Source: Mycolicibacterium sp. CBMA 247
Lineage (GTDB): Bacteria; Actinomycetota; Actinomycetes; Mycobacteriales; Mycobacteriaceae
NCBI RefSeq assembly: GCF_009729095.1
Contig: NZ_VTGX01000004.1
Span: 434,001 to 498,000 of the forward strand
Direction: 5' to 3'
DNA: 64,000 bases
Under the pieces are notes generated by a model, which saw nothing but the letters and a program-made list of their open reading frames with translations, searched no databases and was not told the DNA's origin. The translations under genes were made by a program, and so were the position numbers. How positions within the stretch are numbered: the first letter of the stretch is position 1; each line of letters opens with the position of its first letter. Positions 41,410 to 50,025 of this stretch are shown one piece after another.

Positions 41410-42891
41410 GTGACCGCATCGACCGAGGCCGCAGTCGTCGTACTGGCAGCCGGTGCCGGAACCCGGATGCACTCGGATACCCCCAAGGTGCTGCACACCT
41501 TGGCGGGCCGCAGCATGCTCAGCCACGCGGTACACACCGTGGCCAACGCGACGGCGCAACACCTGGTGGTCGTTCTCGGCCATGACCGTGAGCGCATCGC
41601 ACCCGCGGTCGGCGAGCTCGCCGACAAGCTGGGCCGCACGATCGACGTCGCCGTCCAGGCAGAACAGCTCGGCACCGGCCACGCCGTGGCCTGCGGCCTG
41701 AGCGCGCTGCCCGACGAGTTCGCCGGCACGGTCGTGGTGACCTCGGGCGACGTCCCACTTCTCGACGCCGACACCTTGGCCGGTCTCATCGAAGCCCACA
41801 GCGCCGCGACGGCTGCCGCCACGGTGCTCACCACCACGGTGCCCGACCCGACCGGCTACGGCCGCATCCTGCGCACCCAGGACAACGAGGTCATCGGCAT
41901 CGTCGAGCAGGCCGACGCCACCGACTCGCAGCGGGCCATCCGGGAGGTCAACGCCGGGGTCTACGCCTTCGACATCGCCGACCTGCGCTCGGCGTTGAGC
42001 CGGTTGAGCTCGAACAACGCCCAGCAAGAGCTGTACCTCACCGACGTCATCGCCATCGTGCGCCAGGACGGCCGCACGGTGCGGGCCATGCACGTCGACG
42101 ACAGCGCGCTGGTCGCCGGCGTCAATGACCGGGTGCAGCTCGCCGATCTCGGCGCCGAACTCAACCGCCGCATCGTGGCCCGCCATCAGCTCGCCGGCGT
42201 CACGATCGTCGACCCGGCCAGCACCTGGATCGACGTCGACGTGACGATCGGCCGTGACACCGTCGTCCGCCCCGGCACACAGCTACTCGGCGCATGCGAG
42301 ATCGGCGCCGGCTGTGAGATCGGACCGGACTCCACGCTGACCGACGTCGAGGTGGGTGACGGCGCATCGGTGGTGCGCACCCACGGTCAGCTCGCCGTGA
42401 TCGGCGCAGGCGCGACCGTCGGCCCGTTCACCTACCTGCGGCCCGGCACGATCCTCGGGGCCGAGGCCAAACTCGGCGCATTCGTCGAGACCAAGAACTC
42501 CACGATCGGCACGGGCACCAAGGTGCCGCATCTGACCTACGTCGGCGACGCCGACATCGGCGATCACAGCAACATCGGGGCGTCGAGTGTGTTCGTCAAC
42601 TACGACGGCGAGAGCAAGCACCGCACCACCGTCGGCTCCCACGTGCGTACCGGCTCCGACACCATGTTCATCGCCCCGGTCTCCGTCGGCGACGGCGCCT
42701 ACACCGGTGCGGGCACCGTGCTGCGCGACGATGTCCCACCCGGTGCGCTGGCGGTCTCGGACAACACCCAACGCACCATCGAGGGCTGGGTCGAACGCAA
42801 GCGTCCCGGCTCGGCGGCTGCTGCTGCCGCCGCGGCAGCAGCGGCAAATCAGGCCGAAACTGCCGACGAGACAACCAGCAAGGACGACTGA
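41410..42891 (+). CDS. glmU: Bifunctional GlmU (UDP-GlcNAc synthesis)
   Basis: The 493-residue bifunctional enzyme makes UDP-GlcNAc for peptidoglycan and linker synthesis. The N-terminal uridyltransferase shows VVLAAGAGTRMHSDTPKVLH. The C-terminal acetyltransferase is a left-handed beta-helix with repeated hexapeptides (IGADTTV-like: VTIGRDTVVRPGTQLLGACEIG, YVGDADIGDHSNIGASSVFVNYDGESKHRTTVGSHV). The last 25 residues are Ala-rich and disordered. GTG at 41410 is strongly supported by AAAGGAGAAAT directly upstream, which excludes the longer frame that runs back through the tRNA. It is followed by prs, the conserved neighbour. Confidence 0.96.
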   Translation: MTASTEAAVVVLAAGAGTRMHSDTPKVLHTLAGRSMLSHAVHTVANATAQHLVVVLGHDRERIAPAVGELADKLGRTIDVAVQAEQLGTGHAVACGLSALPDEFAGTVVVTSGDVPLLDADTLAGLIEAHSAATAAATVLTTTVPDPTGYGRILRTQDNEVIGIVEQADATDSQRAIREVNAGVYAFDIADLRSALSRLSSNNAQQELYLTDVIAIVRQDGRTVRAMHVDDSALVAGVNDRVQLADLGAELNRRIVARHQLAGVTIVDPASTWIDVDVTIGRDTVVRPGTQLLGACEIGAGCEIGPDSTLTDVEVGDGASVVRTHGQLAVIGAGATVGPFTYLRPGTILGAEAKLGAFVETKNSTIGTGTKVPHLTYVGDADIGDHSNIGASSVFVNYDGESKHRTTVGSHVRTGSDTMFIAPVSVGDGAYTGAGTVLRDDVPPGALAVSDNTQRTIEGWVERKRPGSAAAAAAAAAAANQAETADETTSKDD

Positions 42892-42992
42892 TCCGACGTT
42901 TCGTGTTGGCAATCTGGTAACCCGGCTACGAGCAGCCAGAAACGCTACGTACGATTGCTCCGTATCGATCCCCAACCGCGAAGGCAGCCACA

Positions 42993-43973
42993 GTGGCCAC
43001 GGACTGGACCGACAATCGAAAAAACCTGATGCTGTTCTCGGGGCGCGCGCACCCCGAGCTGGCGGAGCAGGTCGCCAAGGAACTCGACATCCATGTCACG
43101 GCGCAGACCGCGCGGGATTTCGCCAACGGTGAGATCTTCGTCCGGTTCGACGAGTCCGTGCGTGGCTGCGATGCATTCGTCCTGCAGAGCCATCCCGCGC
43201 CGCTGAACCAGTGGCTGATGGAACAGCTCATCATGATCGACGCGCTCAAGCGCGGCAGCGCCAAGCGGATCACCGCGATCCTGCCGTTCTACCCGTATGC
43301 GCGGCAGGACAAGAAGCACCGCGGGCGTGAGCCGATCTCCGCACGGCTGGTCGCCGACCTGCTCAAGACCGCAGGCGCCGACCGGATCGTCTCGGTGGAT
43401 CTGCACACCGACCAGATCCAGGGCTTCTTCGACGGCCCGGTCGACCACATGCGCGCCCAGTCGCTGCTGTGCGGCTACATCGCCGAGAACTACGCCGGAT
43501 CCGACATGGTGGTCGTCTCCCCCGACTCCGGCCGCGTGCGCGTCGCCGAGAAGTGGGCCGACGCCCTGGGCGGTGTTCCGCTGGCCTTCATCCACAAGAC
43601 CCGCGACCCGCTGGTGCCCAACCAGGTGAAGTCCAACCGCGTGGTGGGTGACGTCAAGGGCAAGACCTGCATCCTGACCGACGACATGATCGACACCGGC
43701 GGCACCATTGCCGGCGCGGTCAAGCTGCTGCGTGAGGATGGCGCCAAGGATGTGGTGATCGCCGCCACCCATGGTGTGCTGTCCGATCCGGCCGCCCAGC
43801 GCCTGGCCGAGTGCGGCGCCCGCGAGGTGATCGTCACCAACACCCTGCCCATCACCGAGGACAAGCTGTTCCCGTCGCTGACCGTGCTGTCCATCGCGCC
43901 GCTGCTGGCCAGCACCATCCGCGCGGTGTTCGAGAACGGTTCGGTGACCGGGCTGTTCGACGGGTCGGCCTAG
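42993..43973 (+). CDS. prs: Ribose-phosphate pyrophosphokinase
   Basis: PRPP synthetase, 326 residues, makes phosphoribosyl pyrophosphate for nucleotide, His, Trp and arabinogalactan precursor synthesis. The signatures DLHTDQIQGFFDGPVDHM and the PRPP loop DDMIDTGGTIAGA are intact, with the allosteric-type N-terminal MLFSGRAHPELAEQVAKEL. GTG at 42993 lies 101 bases after glmU. The next gene starts three bases after its stop, so prs, arsC-like and lpqT form one unit. Confidence 0.96.
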   Translation: MATDWTDNRKNLMLFSGRAHPELAEQVAKELDIHVTAQTARDFANGEIFVRFDESVRGCDAFVLQSHPAPLNQWLMEQLIMIDALKRGSAKRITAILPFYPYARQDKKHRGREPISARLVADLLKTAGADRIVSVDLHTDQIQGFFDGPVDHMRAQSLLCGYIAENYAGSDMVVVSPDSGRVRVAEKWADALGGVPLAFIHKTRDPLVPNQVKSNRVVGDVKGKTCILTDDMIDTGGTIAGAVKLLREDGAKDVVIAATHGVLSDPAAQRLAECGAREVIVTNTLPITEDKLFPSLTVLSIAPLLASTIRAVFENGSVTGLFDGSA

Positions 43974-43975
43974 GC

Positions 43976-44317
43976 GTGCCGGCGCGTATCTACCACAACC
44001 CCAAATGCTCGACCTCGCGTAAAACGCTGGACCTGTTGCGCGAGAACGGAATCGAGCCCGAGGTGGTGCAGTACCTCAAGACGCCGCCGACCCGCGAGGA
44101 GATCAGGCAGCTGATCGCCGACGCCGGAATCGACGTGCGTACCGCAGTGCGCAAGCGCGAATCCCTCTACACCGAACTCGGTTTGGCCGACGCGTCCGAC
44201 GAGCAGCTGCTCGATGCGATGGCCGAGAACCCGATCCTGATCGAGCGCCCGTTCGTCGTCACCGACAACGGCACCCGGCTGGCCCGGCCGATCGATTCGG
44301 TGCGCGAGATTCTGTGA
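43976..44317 (+). CDS. ArsC-family (glutaredoxin-fold) reductase
   Basis: The 113-residue protein has a thioredoxin-like fold with the ArsC signature HNPKCSTSRKTLDLL, where C11 and R15 form the CxxxR active site. The following YLKTPPTREEIRQLIADAGI and the end ENPILIERPFVVTDNGTRLARP also match glutaredoxin-dependent arsenate reductase family proteins. Many members in prs-linked positions have no proven arsenate role, so a general thiol redox function is possible. GTG at 43976 is three bases past the prs stop. The TGA overlaps the lpqT GTG. Confidence 0.85.
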   Translation: MPARIYHNPKCSTSRKTLDLLRENGIEPEVVQYLKTPPTREEIRQLIADAGIDVRTAVRKRESLYTELGLADASDEQLLDAMAENPILIERPFVVTDNGTRLARPIDSVREIL

Positions 44318-44958
44318 AGCGGTTGCTCGCCACCGGCGGTGCGCTGGCTGTCCTGATCACCGGCTGCGGTGCCGAAACGCCGGACTACAAGTCGATCTGG
44401 ACCACGAGTTCGACGACTCCGGCCGCCGACCCGAACACCCAGCCGGTACCGCTGTGGCAGTTCCTGGAGGATTCCGGAGTCGTCGGCGAGCCCATCGCAC
44501 CCGAGAAGATCCCGCACCTGAGCGTCACCATGCCGAGCCCGGCTGGATGGCACCCGTACAACAACCCGAACCTGGCGCCGGGCACCAGGATGATCGCCAA
44601 GGGCGACACCTACCCCACCGCGATGATGCTGGCCTTCACCTTGCACGGCGATTTCGACGTGCCCAAGGCGCTCAAAGACCACGGCAACGACGACGCCAAG
44701 CTGTCGGAGAACTTCAAGCAGCTCAACGCATCCAACGCGGACTGGAAGGGCTTCCCGTCGGCGATGATCGAGGGCAGCTACGACCTCAACGGCAAGCGCA
44801 TGCAGACCTACAACCGCGTCGTCATACCGACCGACGGGCTGCAGCCGCCGCAGCGCTATCTCATCCAGCTGACCGTCACGACCTACGCCGACGAGGCGCA
44901 GACGCAGGGGCCGGACATCGAATCGATCATCGCGGGCTTCAACGTCGCGAAGAAGTGA
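44314..44958 (+). CDS. lpqT: LpqT/LpqN-family lipoprotein
   Basis: The 214-residue lipoprotein has lipobox LITGC close to the N-terminus (C18). The LpqN/LpqT domain shows VPLWQFLEDSGVVGEPI, LSVTMPSPAGWHPYNNPNLAPGTRMI and a C-terminal PQRYLIQLTVTTYADEAQTQGPDIESIIAGFNV. Proteins of this family lie at the outer face of the membrane and interact with secreted or mycolate-linked partners; the exact role is unknown. GTG at 44314 overlaps the arsC-like stop. Its position between prs and rplY matches the conserved mycobacterial order. Confidence 0.9.
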   Translation: MKRLLATGGALAVLITGCGAETPDYKSIWTTSSTTPAADPNTQPVPLWQFLEDSGVVGEPIAPEKIPHLSVTMPSPAGWHPYNNPNLAPGTRMIAKGDTYPTAMMLAFTLHGDFDVPKALKDHGNDDAKLSENFKQLNASNADWKGFPSAMIEGSYDLNGKRMQTYNRVVIPTDGLQPPQRYLIQLTVTTYADEAQTQGPDIESIIAGFNVAKK

Positions 44959-44983
44959 CCCTGCTGAACGTAGGGTGGTCGGC

Positions 44984-45856
44984 ATGAGTGGATGGACCAG
45001 TGCCGACCTGCCTTCGTTCCGCGGCCGAAGTGTGATCGTCACCGGCGCCAACAGCGGGCTGGGGCTCGTCACCGCCCGTGAGCTCGCCCACGTCGGCGCC
45101 AAGGTGATCGTCGCGGTCCGCAACCTGGACAAGGGCACCGCGGCCGCCGCGACCATGCCGGGCGGCATCGTCGAGGTACGCAAGCTCGACCTGCAGAACC
45201 TGGCCTCGGTGCACGAGTTCGCCGACACCGTCGAAAGCGTCGATGTGCTGGTCAACAACGCCGGCATCATGGCAGTTCCGATGGGCCGGACCGCCGACGG
45301 CTTCGAGAGCCAGATCGGCACCAACCATCTGGGCCATTTCGCGCTGACCAACCTGCTGCTGCCCAAGATCGCCGAGCGGGTGGTGACGGTGTCGTCGTTG
45401 ATGCACTGGATCGGCCAGATCAGCCTGCGCGACCTGAACTGGAAATCGCGGCCGTACTCGGCGTGGCTGGCCTACGGGCAGTCCAAGCTGGCCAACCTGA
45501 TGTTCACCTCCGAGTTGCAGCGGAGGCTGACGGCCTCGGGCTCCCCTGTGCGCGCGCTGGCCGCCCACCCCGGCTACTCGGCCACCAATCTGCAGGGCCA
45601 GAGCGGCAACAAGCTCGGTGCCAGGATGATGGCGACCGCCAACCGGGTATTCGCCAGCGACGCGTCGTTCGGCGCCCGCCAGACGCTGTACGCGGTATCC
45701 CAGGACGTCCCCGGCGACAGCTTCATCGGGCCGCGGTTCGGCCAGTTCGGCCCCAGCCAGCCGGTCGGCCGCAGCCCGCTGGCCCGCCGGGTGGCCACCC
45801 AGAAAGAGCTGTGGGAGCTGTCCGAACAGCTCACCAAGACGACGTATCCGCTGTAG
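44984..45856 (+). CDS. Short-chain dehydrogenase/reductase
   Basis: The 290-residue SDR has the nucleotide loop TGANSGLG (20-27), NNAG (91-94), a conserved Ser at 137-138 and the catalytic Y164-x-x-x-K168. The variant resembles the retinol-dehydrogenase-like SDRs that are common in mycobacteria (GTNHLGHFALTNLLLP). The substrate is unknown. ATG at 44984 is preceded by GGGTGG; nothing conserved lies in the three extra codons of the longer frame. It is inserted between lpqT and rplY. A hairpin terminator follows its stop directly. Confidence 0.88.
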   Translation: MSGWTSADLPSFRGRSVIVTGANSGLGLVTARELAHVGAKVIVAVRNLDKGTAAAATMPGGIVEVRKLDLQNLASVHEFADTVESVDVLVNNAGIMAVPMGRTADGFESQIGTNHLGHFALTNLLLPKIAERVVTVSSLMHWIGQISLRDLNWKSRPYSAWLAYGQSKLANLMFTSELQRRLTASGSPVRALAAHPGYSATNLQGQSGNKLGARMMATANRVFASDASFGARQTLYAVSQDVPGDSFIGPRFGQFGPSQPVGRSPLARRVATQKELWELSEQLTKTTYPL

Positions 45857-45887
45857 GCGCCCCCGGACGATTTTTGCCCGGGGCGCC
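45856..45887 (+). terminator. Hairpin after the SDR gene
   Basis: GGCGCCCC at 45856-45863 pairs with GGGGCGCC at 45880-45887, with two further pairs after one mismatch and a ten-base AT-rich loop. TCGTTT follows. It separates the prs-lpqT-SDR unit from rplY. Confidence 0.65.
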
Positions 45888-46025
45888 TCGTTTGCTACCC
45901 TGACCTGGCGTCACGGCGAGGGTGGACCTTCTGGACCACCGTTATCGGCGGGAACTTCTTTTCAGTGTTGTGACCCTTGCCGTGCTGACGATCTGACCGC
46001 AGTACCGCAATAGAGGAGCAACACC

Positions 46026-46661
46026 ATGGCCAAGGCCGCATCATCCAAGAACGCCCCCAACAAGCTGACCGCCTCAGTGCGTACCAGCACCGGTAAGGGC
46101 GCCTCCCGCCAGGCCCGCCGCGACGGCAAGGTGCCCACCGTGCTGTACGGCCACGGCACCGAGCCCCAGCACCTCGAGATCAACGCCCGCGAGTTCGCGG
46201 CGGTGCTGCGCAACTCGGGCACCAACGCCGTGCTGACCCTCGACATCAACGGCACCGAGCAGCTGGCGCTGACCAAGGCCCTGGATATCCACCCGATCCG
46301 TCGCAACATCCAGCACGCCGACCTGCTCGTCGTGCGCCGTGGCGAGAAGGTCACCGTCGAGGTCACCGTCACCGTCGAGGGCGACGCCACCCCGGGTGCC
46401 CTGGTCACCCAGGACGCCAACGCCATCGAGATCGAGGCCGAGGCGCTGTCGATCCCCGAGCACCTGACCGTGTCGATCGAGGGCGTCGAGGCCGGCACCC
46501 AGATTCTGGCCGGCCAGATCGAGCTGCCGGCCGGCGTTTCGCTGGTGTCGGATCCCGAGCTGCTGGTCGTCAACATCGTCGAGGCCCCGAGTGCCGAGGA
46601 TCTCGAGGGCGAGACCGCCGCGGCCACGGCTGAGCAGCCTGCCGCCGAGGCTTCGGAATAA
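46026..46661 (+). CDS. rplY: 50S ribosomal protein L25 (CTC/TL5 form)
   Basis: The 211-residue L25 of the long CTC/TL5 type binds 5S rRNA. The N-terminal L25 domain reads VRTSTGKGASRQARRDGKVPTVLYGHGTEPQHLEIN. The C-terminal TL5 domain is rich in Val and Glu (EVTVTVEGDATPGALVTQDANAIEIEAEAL), followed by an acidic Ala/Glu tail. ATG at 46026 follows AGAGGAG. Upstream, 45888-46025 is a leader or promoter region with a short GGTGG/CCACC hairpin. pth follows after 32 bases, the usual pairing. Confidence 0.95.
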   Translation: MAKAASSKNAPNKLTASVRTSTGKGASRQARRDGKVPTVLYGHGTEPQHLEINAREFAAVLRNSGTNAVLTLDINGTEQLALTKALDIHPIRRNIQHADLLVVRRGEKVTVEVTVTVEGDATPGALVTQDANAIEIEAEALSIPEHLTVSIEGVEAGTQILAGQIELPAGVSLVSDPELLVVNIVEAPSAEDLEGETAAATAEQPAAEASE

Positions 46662-46693
46662 GTCTCCGAATAAGCACCTAGGACATTCATCGA

Positions 46694-47272
46694 ATGGCCG
46701 AACCGCTGCTGGTGGTGGGCCTGGGAAATCCCGGGCCCGCCTACGCCAAGACCCGGCACAACGTCGGTTTCATGGTGGCCGATGTACTGGCCGCACGCAT
46801 CGGCGCGGCCTTCAAGGTGCACAAGAAATCCGGTGCCGAGGTGATCACCGGCCAGCTCGCCGGAGCTCCGGTGGTGCTGGCCAAACCTCGGTGCTACATG
46901 AACGAGTCCGGCCGTCAGGTCGGGCCGTTGGCCAAGTTCTATTCGGTGCCGCCGGGCCGGGTCGTGGTCATCCACGACGAGCTCGACGTCGACTTCGGCC
47001 GGATCCGGCTCAAGGTCGGAGGCGGCGAGGGTGGCCACAATGGGCTGCGTTCGGTCGCATCAGCCCTGGGCAGCAAAGACTTTCAACGGGTCCGCATCGG
47101 AGTGGGCCGCCCGCCCGGCCGTAAGGATCCGGCGGCGTTCGTGCTGGAGGCCTTCACCGCCGCCGAACGTGCCGAGGTCCCGACGATCTGCGAGCAGGCC
47201 GCCGACGCCACCGAGCTGTTGATCACCCAAGGCCTGGAGCCGGCCCAGAACACCGTCCACGCCTGGGACTGA
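46694..47272 (+). CDS. pth: Peptidyl-tRNA hydrolase
   Basis: The 192-residue Pth recycles peptidyl-tRNA released from stalled ribosomes. The active-site His is H22 in TRHNVGFMV. The other landmarks VGLGNPGPAYAKT, KPRCYMNESGRQVGPLAKFY, VIHDELDVDFGRIRLKVGGGEGGHNGLRS and FQRVRIGVGRPPGRKDPAAFVLEAF are complete. ATG at 46694 is the start. It is coupled to rplY as in other bacteria. Confidence 0.97.
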   Translation: MAEPLLVVGLGNPGPAYAKTRHNVGFMVADVLAARIGAAFKVHKKSGAEVITGQLAGAPVVLAKPRCYMNESGRQVGPLAKFYSVPPGRVVVIHDELDVDFGRIRLKVGGGEGGHNGLRSVASALGSKDFQRVRIGVGRPPGRKDPAAFVLEAFTAAERAEVPTICEQAADATELLITQGLEPAQNTVHAWD

Positions 47273-47320
47273 GGCGGCCCCAGACGCCCTGTGCGCTCAC
47301 GGACAGGTCATCGCTCGCTT

Positions 47321-47545
47321 TCAGCGGCGAGCACCCGGCGCACCAAGCCAGGGAATCACCGGCTGGTTGGCGGGCGGCGCCACCGTGCCCGGGCGAGCCT
47401 TGATCGACGTACTGCCATTCGTCTGGCAGATGGTCTTGGTCGCCGTGTCCTGGCAGGTCGGCCGAGCGTTGGCGACGGGAGCCCAAATGCCGGCCACCGC
47501 AGCCAAACCCACCATCAGTAGTGCAGCCTTGCGTCGACCTGTCAT
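47321..47545 (-). CDS. Small secreted protein
   Basis: The 74-residue product has a signal peptide (basic MTGRRK, hydrophobic core ALLMVGLAAVAGIW, cleavage near ANA). The mature peptide of about 47 residues has two cysteines (TCQDTATKTICQ) and a Pro/Ala-rich end. ATG at 47545 is nine bases after AAAGGGG; the alternative ATG at 47554 is too close to that site. No family was recognised, although short secreted peptides with this CxnC/Pro-rich layout are common in mycobacteria. It is followed on the other strand by pth. Confidence 0.65.
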   Translation of the reverse strand: MTGRRKAALLMVGLAAVAGIWAPVANARPTCQDTATKTICQTNGSTSIKARPGTVAPPANQPVIPWLGAPGARR

Positions 47546-47622
47546 ATGTCCCATCCCCTTTCGGACTACGGTCGCGACACCAGGATGATCATGCGCAGTA
47601 CGCGCTGGCATACGCTCGCTCA

Positions 47623-48054
47623 TCAGGGGCAGGCCGATACGACGGTTGCGGCATTCGGGCCGAGGGGCGTGTTGTTGGCCGCCGCACGATTCAACGCATC
47701 TTGCCGGGCAGCTTCGAGGGTCACGCCGGCGCCGCCGGCCACGACACCGCTCGCACCGTCGGCAACAGACACGATGCAGAGACGATCGTTCGTCACCTCG
47801 TCGCTGGTGCACTCAGCCCCACCAGCCGCATTACACGCCGCGATGACTGCCGCCGAGGCCTGATCATTGGTGGCACCGGTTGCGGTGAAACCCGCTAGGG
47901 TGCCTTCGAATTCACCGGTACCGACTGCCACCGATACGTCTCCGGGGTACTCGACGAAACCGGGCGGACCACCTGCCCACGCGGTAGCCGCCGTGCCGCC
48001 CGCAACGAGAACGCCCGCAGCCACAAACACCGAAACCAAACGAGTATTGGCCAT
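47623..48054 (-). CDS. Secreted DUF4189-like protein
   Basis: The 143-residue exported protein has a signal peptide (cleavage near AWA-GGPP). Its domain contains ATNDQASAAVIAACNAAGG, four cysteines (AACNA, ECTSD, LCIV, SACP) and a repeated-Ala pattern ending EAARQDALNRAAANNTPLG. This fits the DUF4189 layout found in mycobacterial secreted proteins. ATG at 48054 has the strong site AGGAGGA upstream. Function is unknown. It precedes the smaller secreted protein gene by 77 bases on the same strand. Confidence 0.75.
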   Translation of the reverse strand: MANTRLVSVFVAAGVLVAGGTAATAWAGGPPGFVEYPGDVSVAVGTGEFEGTLAGFTATGATNDQASAAVIAACNAAGGAECTSDEVTNDRLCIVSVADGASGVVAGGAGVTLEAARQDALNRAAANNTPLGPNAATVVSACP

Positions 48055-48175
48055 GCCGATCCTCCTGGTTGTGCAGTTCAGCAGAATTTTACCCATTCGT
48101 TAGCGTCAAATTAACGAAAATGACACCAAAAATGGACGCGAGGACAATCCGGCGACGGGTAGTTCCAACAACCCG

Positions 48176-49210
48176 TCAGAGCCCGCGGATTCCGCTGTCG
48201 ACCACCTTCACGGTTTTGTGTGGGTACCGCTTCTCGGCGTGAGCCTTGGCCGCCGAGTTCGGCAGAACGTACAGCGTTTCCCGCTTGTCCTGCAGCGGTT
48301 TGAGCACCCGGTCCATGAACTCCTTGCGGTCGTCGAGGTAGGGCTCGATCACGTCCTCCCCCGCCGGGCACACCGCCAGGCAGTAGGCCGCCTTGTAATT
48401 GGCCTTGAACGACAGGCTCTGCCACATCGACGCATTCTCAGAATCGCTGACCCGGGAACGGAAGTCAGCGGCATCGGTACTGTCGGCGATGGTCTGCGCC
48501 CAGTCGGTGAACCCGCCCATGAACTCGCGGTAGTTGTGCACCGAACACGCGACGAAGTCGAACTCGCCGTCCTTGCCGATGGCCCCGACCGGGCAGGCCG
48601 CCACGCACAGCTTGCATTCCAGGCACGGCGAATAGTCCAGCGGCACACCGTAACTGCTGATCGGCGCACCCACCAGAATGGTCGCCAGCAGGATGAAGTT
48701 GCCGAATCTGGGGTGAATCACGTTGCGATGGATTCCCATCACCCCCAGCCCCGAGGCCACCGCCACGGGCTTGTGCGCCACCACCCAGATCCGTCCGGGG
48801 AATCGGTCCATCTCCATCGGGAAGGTGGCCGACGGGTTCACCGTGCGATGGCCGGCATCCTCCAAGGCCCGGGTGATCCGGTGAGCGGCCTCGTTGATGA
48901 TCTCGCCGCAGCGGTGGAACTCCTGGTTGGCCACGCTGCGGGTGGACGAGCGCACGTTGTCCCGGTTCATCCGCACCACCAGCGAGATGTAGCTGCGCAC
49001 CCCGGGCAGCGCGGTGTCGACATGTTCACGCTCGGAGGCCAGGGCGGGATCGTCCACGCTCGCGAAGGCAACGTCGTCGGCCCCGGCCTCCAGGCACAAC
49101 TGCCGCAGCCAGTCCGCGTCGATCACCTCCGGCACCGCCGCTGCCGCGCGGGCGCGCACGGCGCGCACAGTCGGGTGGTCGGCCAGGCGGGGCGGCAGTT
49201 TCGGCTTCAT
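48176..49210 (-). CDS. QueG-like ferredoxin-type reductase
   Basis: The 344-residue protein contains a ferredoxin motif C196-x2-C-x2-C-x3-C206-P, further cysteines C222, C277 and C281 suited to a second [4Fe-4S] cluster, and a preceding alpha/beta region. The layout resembles epoxyqueuosine reductase or reductive-dehalogenase-related proteins, but it is not a clean QueG. It also keeps a conserved-looking ATFPMEMDRFPGRIWVVAHKPVAVASGLGVMGIHRNVIHPRFGNF stretch. An oxidoreductase role in the cytoplasm is likely. ATG at 49210 is five bases from a near-perfect operator, so expression is tightly controlled by an unidentified repressor. Confidence 0.75.
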   Translation of the reverse strand: MKPKLPPRLADHPTVRAVRARAAAAVPEVIDADWLRQLCLEAGADDVAFASVDDPALASEREHVDTALPGVRSYISLVVRMNRDNVRSSTRSVANQEFHRCGEIINEAAHRITRALEDAGHRTVNPSATFPMEMDRFPGRIWVVAHKPVAVASGLGVMGIHRNVIHPRFGNFILLATILVGAPISSYGVPLDYSPCLECKLCVAACPVGAIGKDGEFDFVACSVHNYREFMGGFTDWAQTIADSTDAADFRSRVSDSENASMWQSLSFKANYKAAYCLAVCPAGEDVIEPYLDDRKEFMDRVLKPLQDKRETLYVLPNSAAKAHAEKRYPHKTVKVVDSGIRGL

Positions 49211-49214
49211 TCCG

Positions 49215-49238
49215 CTGAGTATAGCTACCTATACTCAG
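49215..49238. promoter_or_regulatory. 24-base operator with perfect 10-base arms
   Basis: CTGAGTATAG at 49215-49224 and CTATACTCAG at 49229-49238 are perfect complements around CTAC. The dyad lies immediately before the start codon at 49210 and covers TATACT/TATAGG sequences that could be a -10 element. Its form is typical of TetR-family operators. The regulator is not evident in the neighbourhood. Confidence 0.7.
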
Positions 49239-49318
49239 CATGCAAGGATCGTCCCGATCGCCGTAAAAAAACCGTTCAGGCCCGATGCGGGCGCACGCCG
49301 AGCGGGTACACCCGAGAT

Positions 49319-49846
49319 ATGGACGGCATGCGCCTACTGACCCCGTTGCTCGACGGACCCCGCGCGTGGGGTTGCTTGCAGGTCAGGCCCGGTCGCTTCG
49401 GCATCACCTACTACCGGCTGGTGGTGTATCCGCCCGGCCTGAGCGTGTCCGAGCGCCGCCTCGTACGACTGGCCCGGGGCTGGCCGCTGTGGGGAATCCT
49501 CCTGTGGCTGCTGTGCCAGCTCTGGCTGGGCGGCCAGATGTCCCCATGGCCGGCATTCGGTGCGTCCACGGCGGTGTTCCTGGCCGCCGGGGCTATCGCG
49601 CTCGGCCTGTCCGGCAGCGCGTTCCACCGCGTGCGAACGCTGTGCGCGACGACGATGGCCGGCTGCGATGATCCGGAATCGCGCGCGGCCCGCGAGCGCT
49701 TGGTTGCGCTGGCCGCGATACTCCTACGCGCCGATGAGAGCCGCGACCGCGGCGAGATCACCGTCGTGGACCACGAACTGATCTGGTGGCGGGTCTACAA
49801 CCTGATGCAGGCCGACAGCGCCGCAAGCACCCGGCGGATCAGCTGA
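49319..49846 (+). CDS. DUF6611-like membrane protein
   Basis: The 175-residue protein has an N-terminal domain (RAWGCLQVRPGRFGITYYRLVVYPPGLSVSERRLVRLARGWP) followed by two membrane helices (LWGILLWLLCQLWLG and AFGASTAVFLAAGAIALGL). The cytoplasmic C-terminal part ends WWRVYNLM. I recall this pattern as DUF6611 in mycobacteria, function unknown. ATG at 49319 begins the conserved part; the very long frame upstream is the shadow of the opposite gene. Its TGA shares one base with the next ATG (TGATG). Confidence 0.75.
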   Translation: MDGMRLLTPLLDGPRAWGCLQVRPGRFGITYYRLVVYPPGLSVSERRLVRLARGWPLWGILLWLLCQLWLGGQMSPWPAFGASTAVFLAAGAIALGLSGSAFHRVRTLCATTMAGCDDPESRAARERLVALAAILLRADESRDRGEITVVDHELIWWRVYNLMQADSAASTRRIS

Positions 49847-49980
49847 TGTCGGACATGCTCGAGGTGCTGTCGATGATGGCGGCACCGGCCACGGTCCTGT
49901 TGGCGCTGCGCTGGTACGTCCTCCGCCAGAACAGGGCCGCCGCAGCTGCCGAGCAGAACAGCGGTGCGCCGCCGTTATAG
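49846..49980 (+). CDS. 44-residue membrane peptide
   Basis: ATG at 49846 overlaps the preceding stop. The 44-residue product has one probable helix (MMAAPATVLLALRWYVL, about residues 10-26) and an Ala/Gln-rich soluble tail. The tight coupling suggests a small partner of the DUF6611-like protein. No family is recognised. Confidence 0.6.
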   Translation: MSDMLEVLSMMAAPATVLLALRWYVLRQNRAAAAAEQNSGAPPL

Positions 49981-50025
49981 CCGCGGGCGTGTGCGAAGCC
50001 CTGCCCGCGGATAAAGATCAGAAAG

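Noticed and set aside
48100..48130. CGTTA...TAACG dyad upstream of the DUF4189-like gene
   Set aside because: Five-base arms with a long spacer are expected by chance in this AT-richer promoter region.
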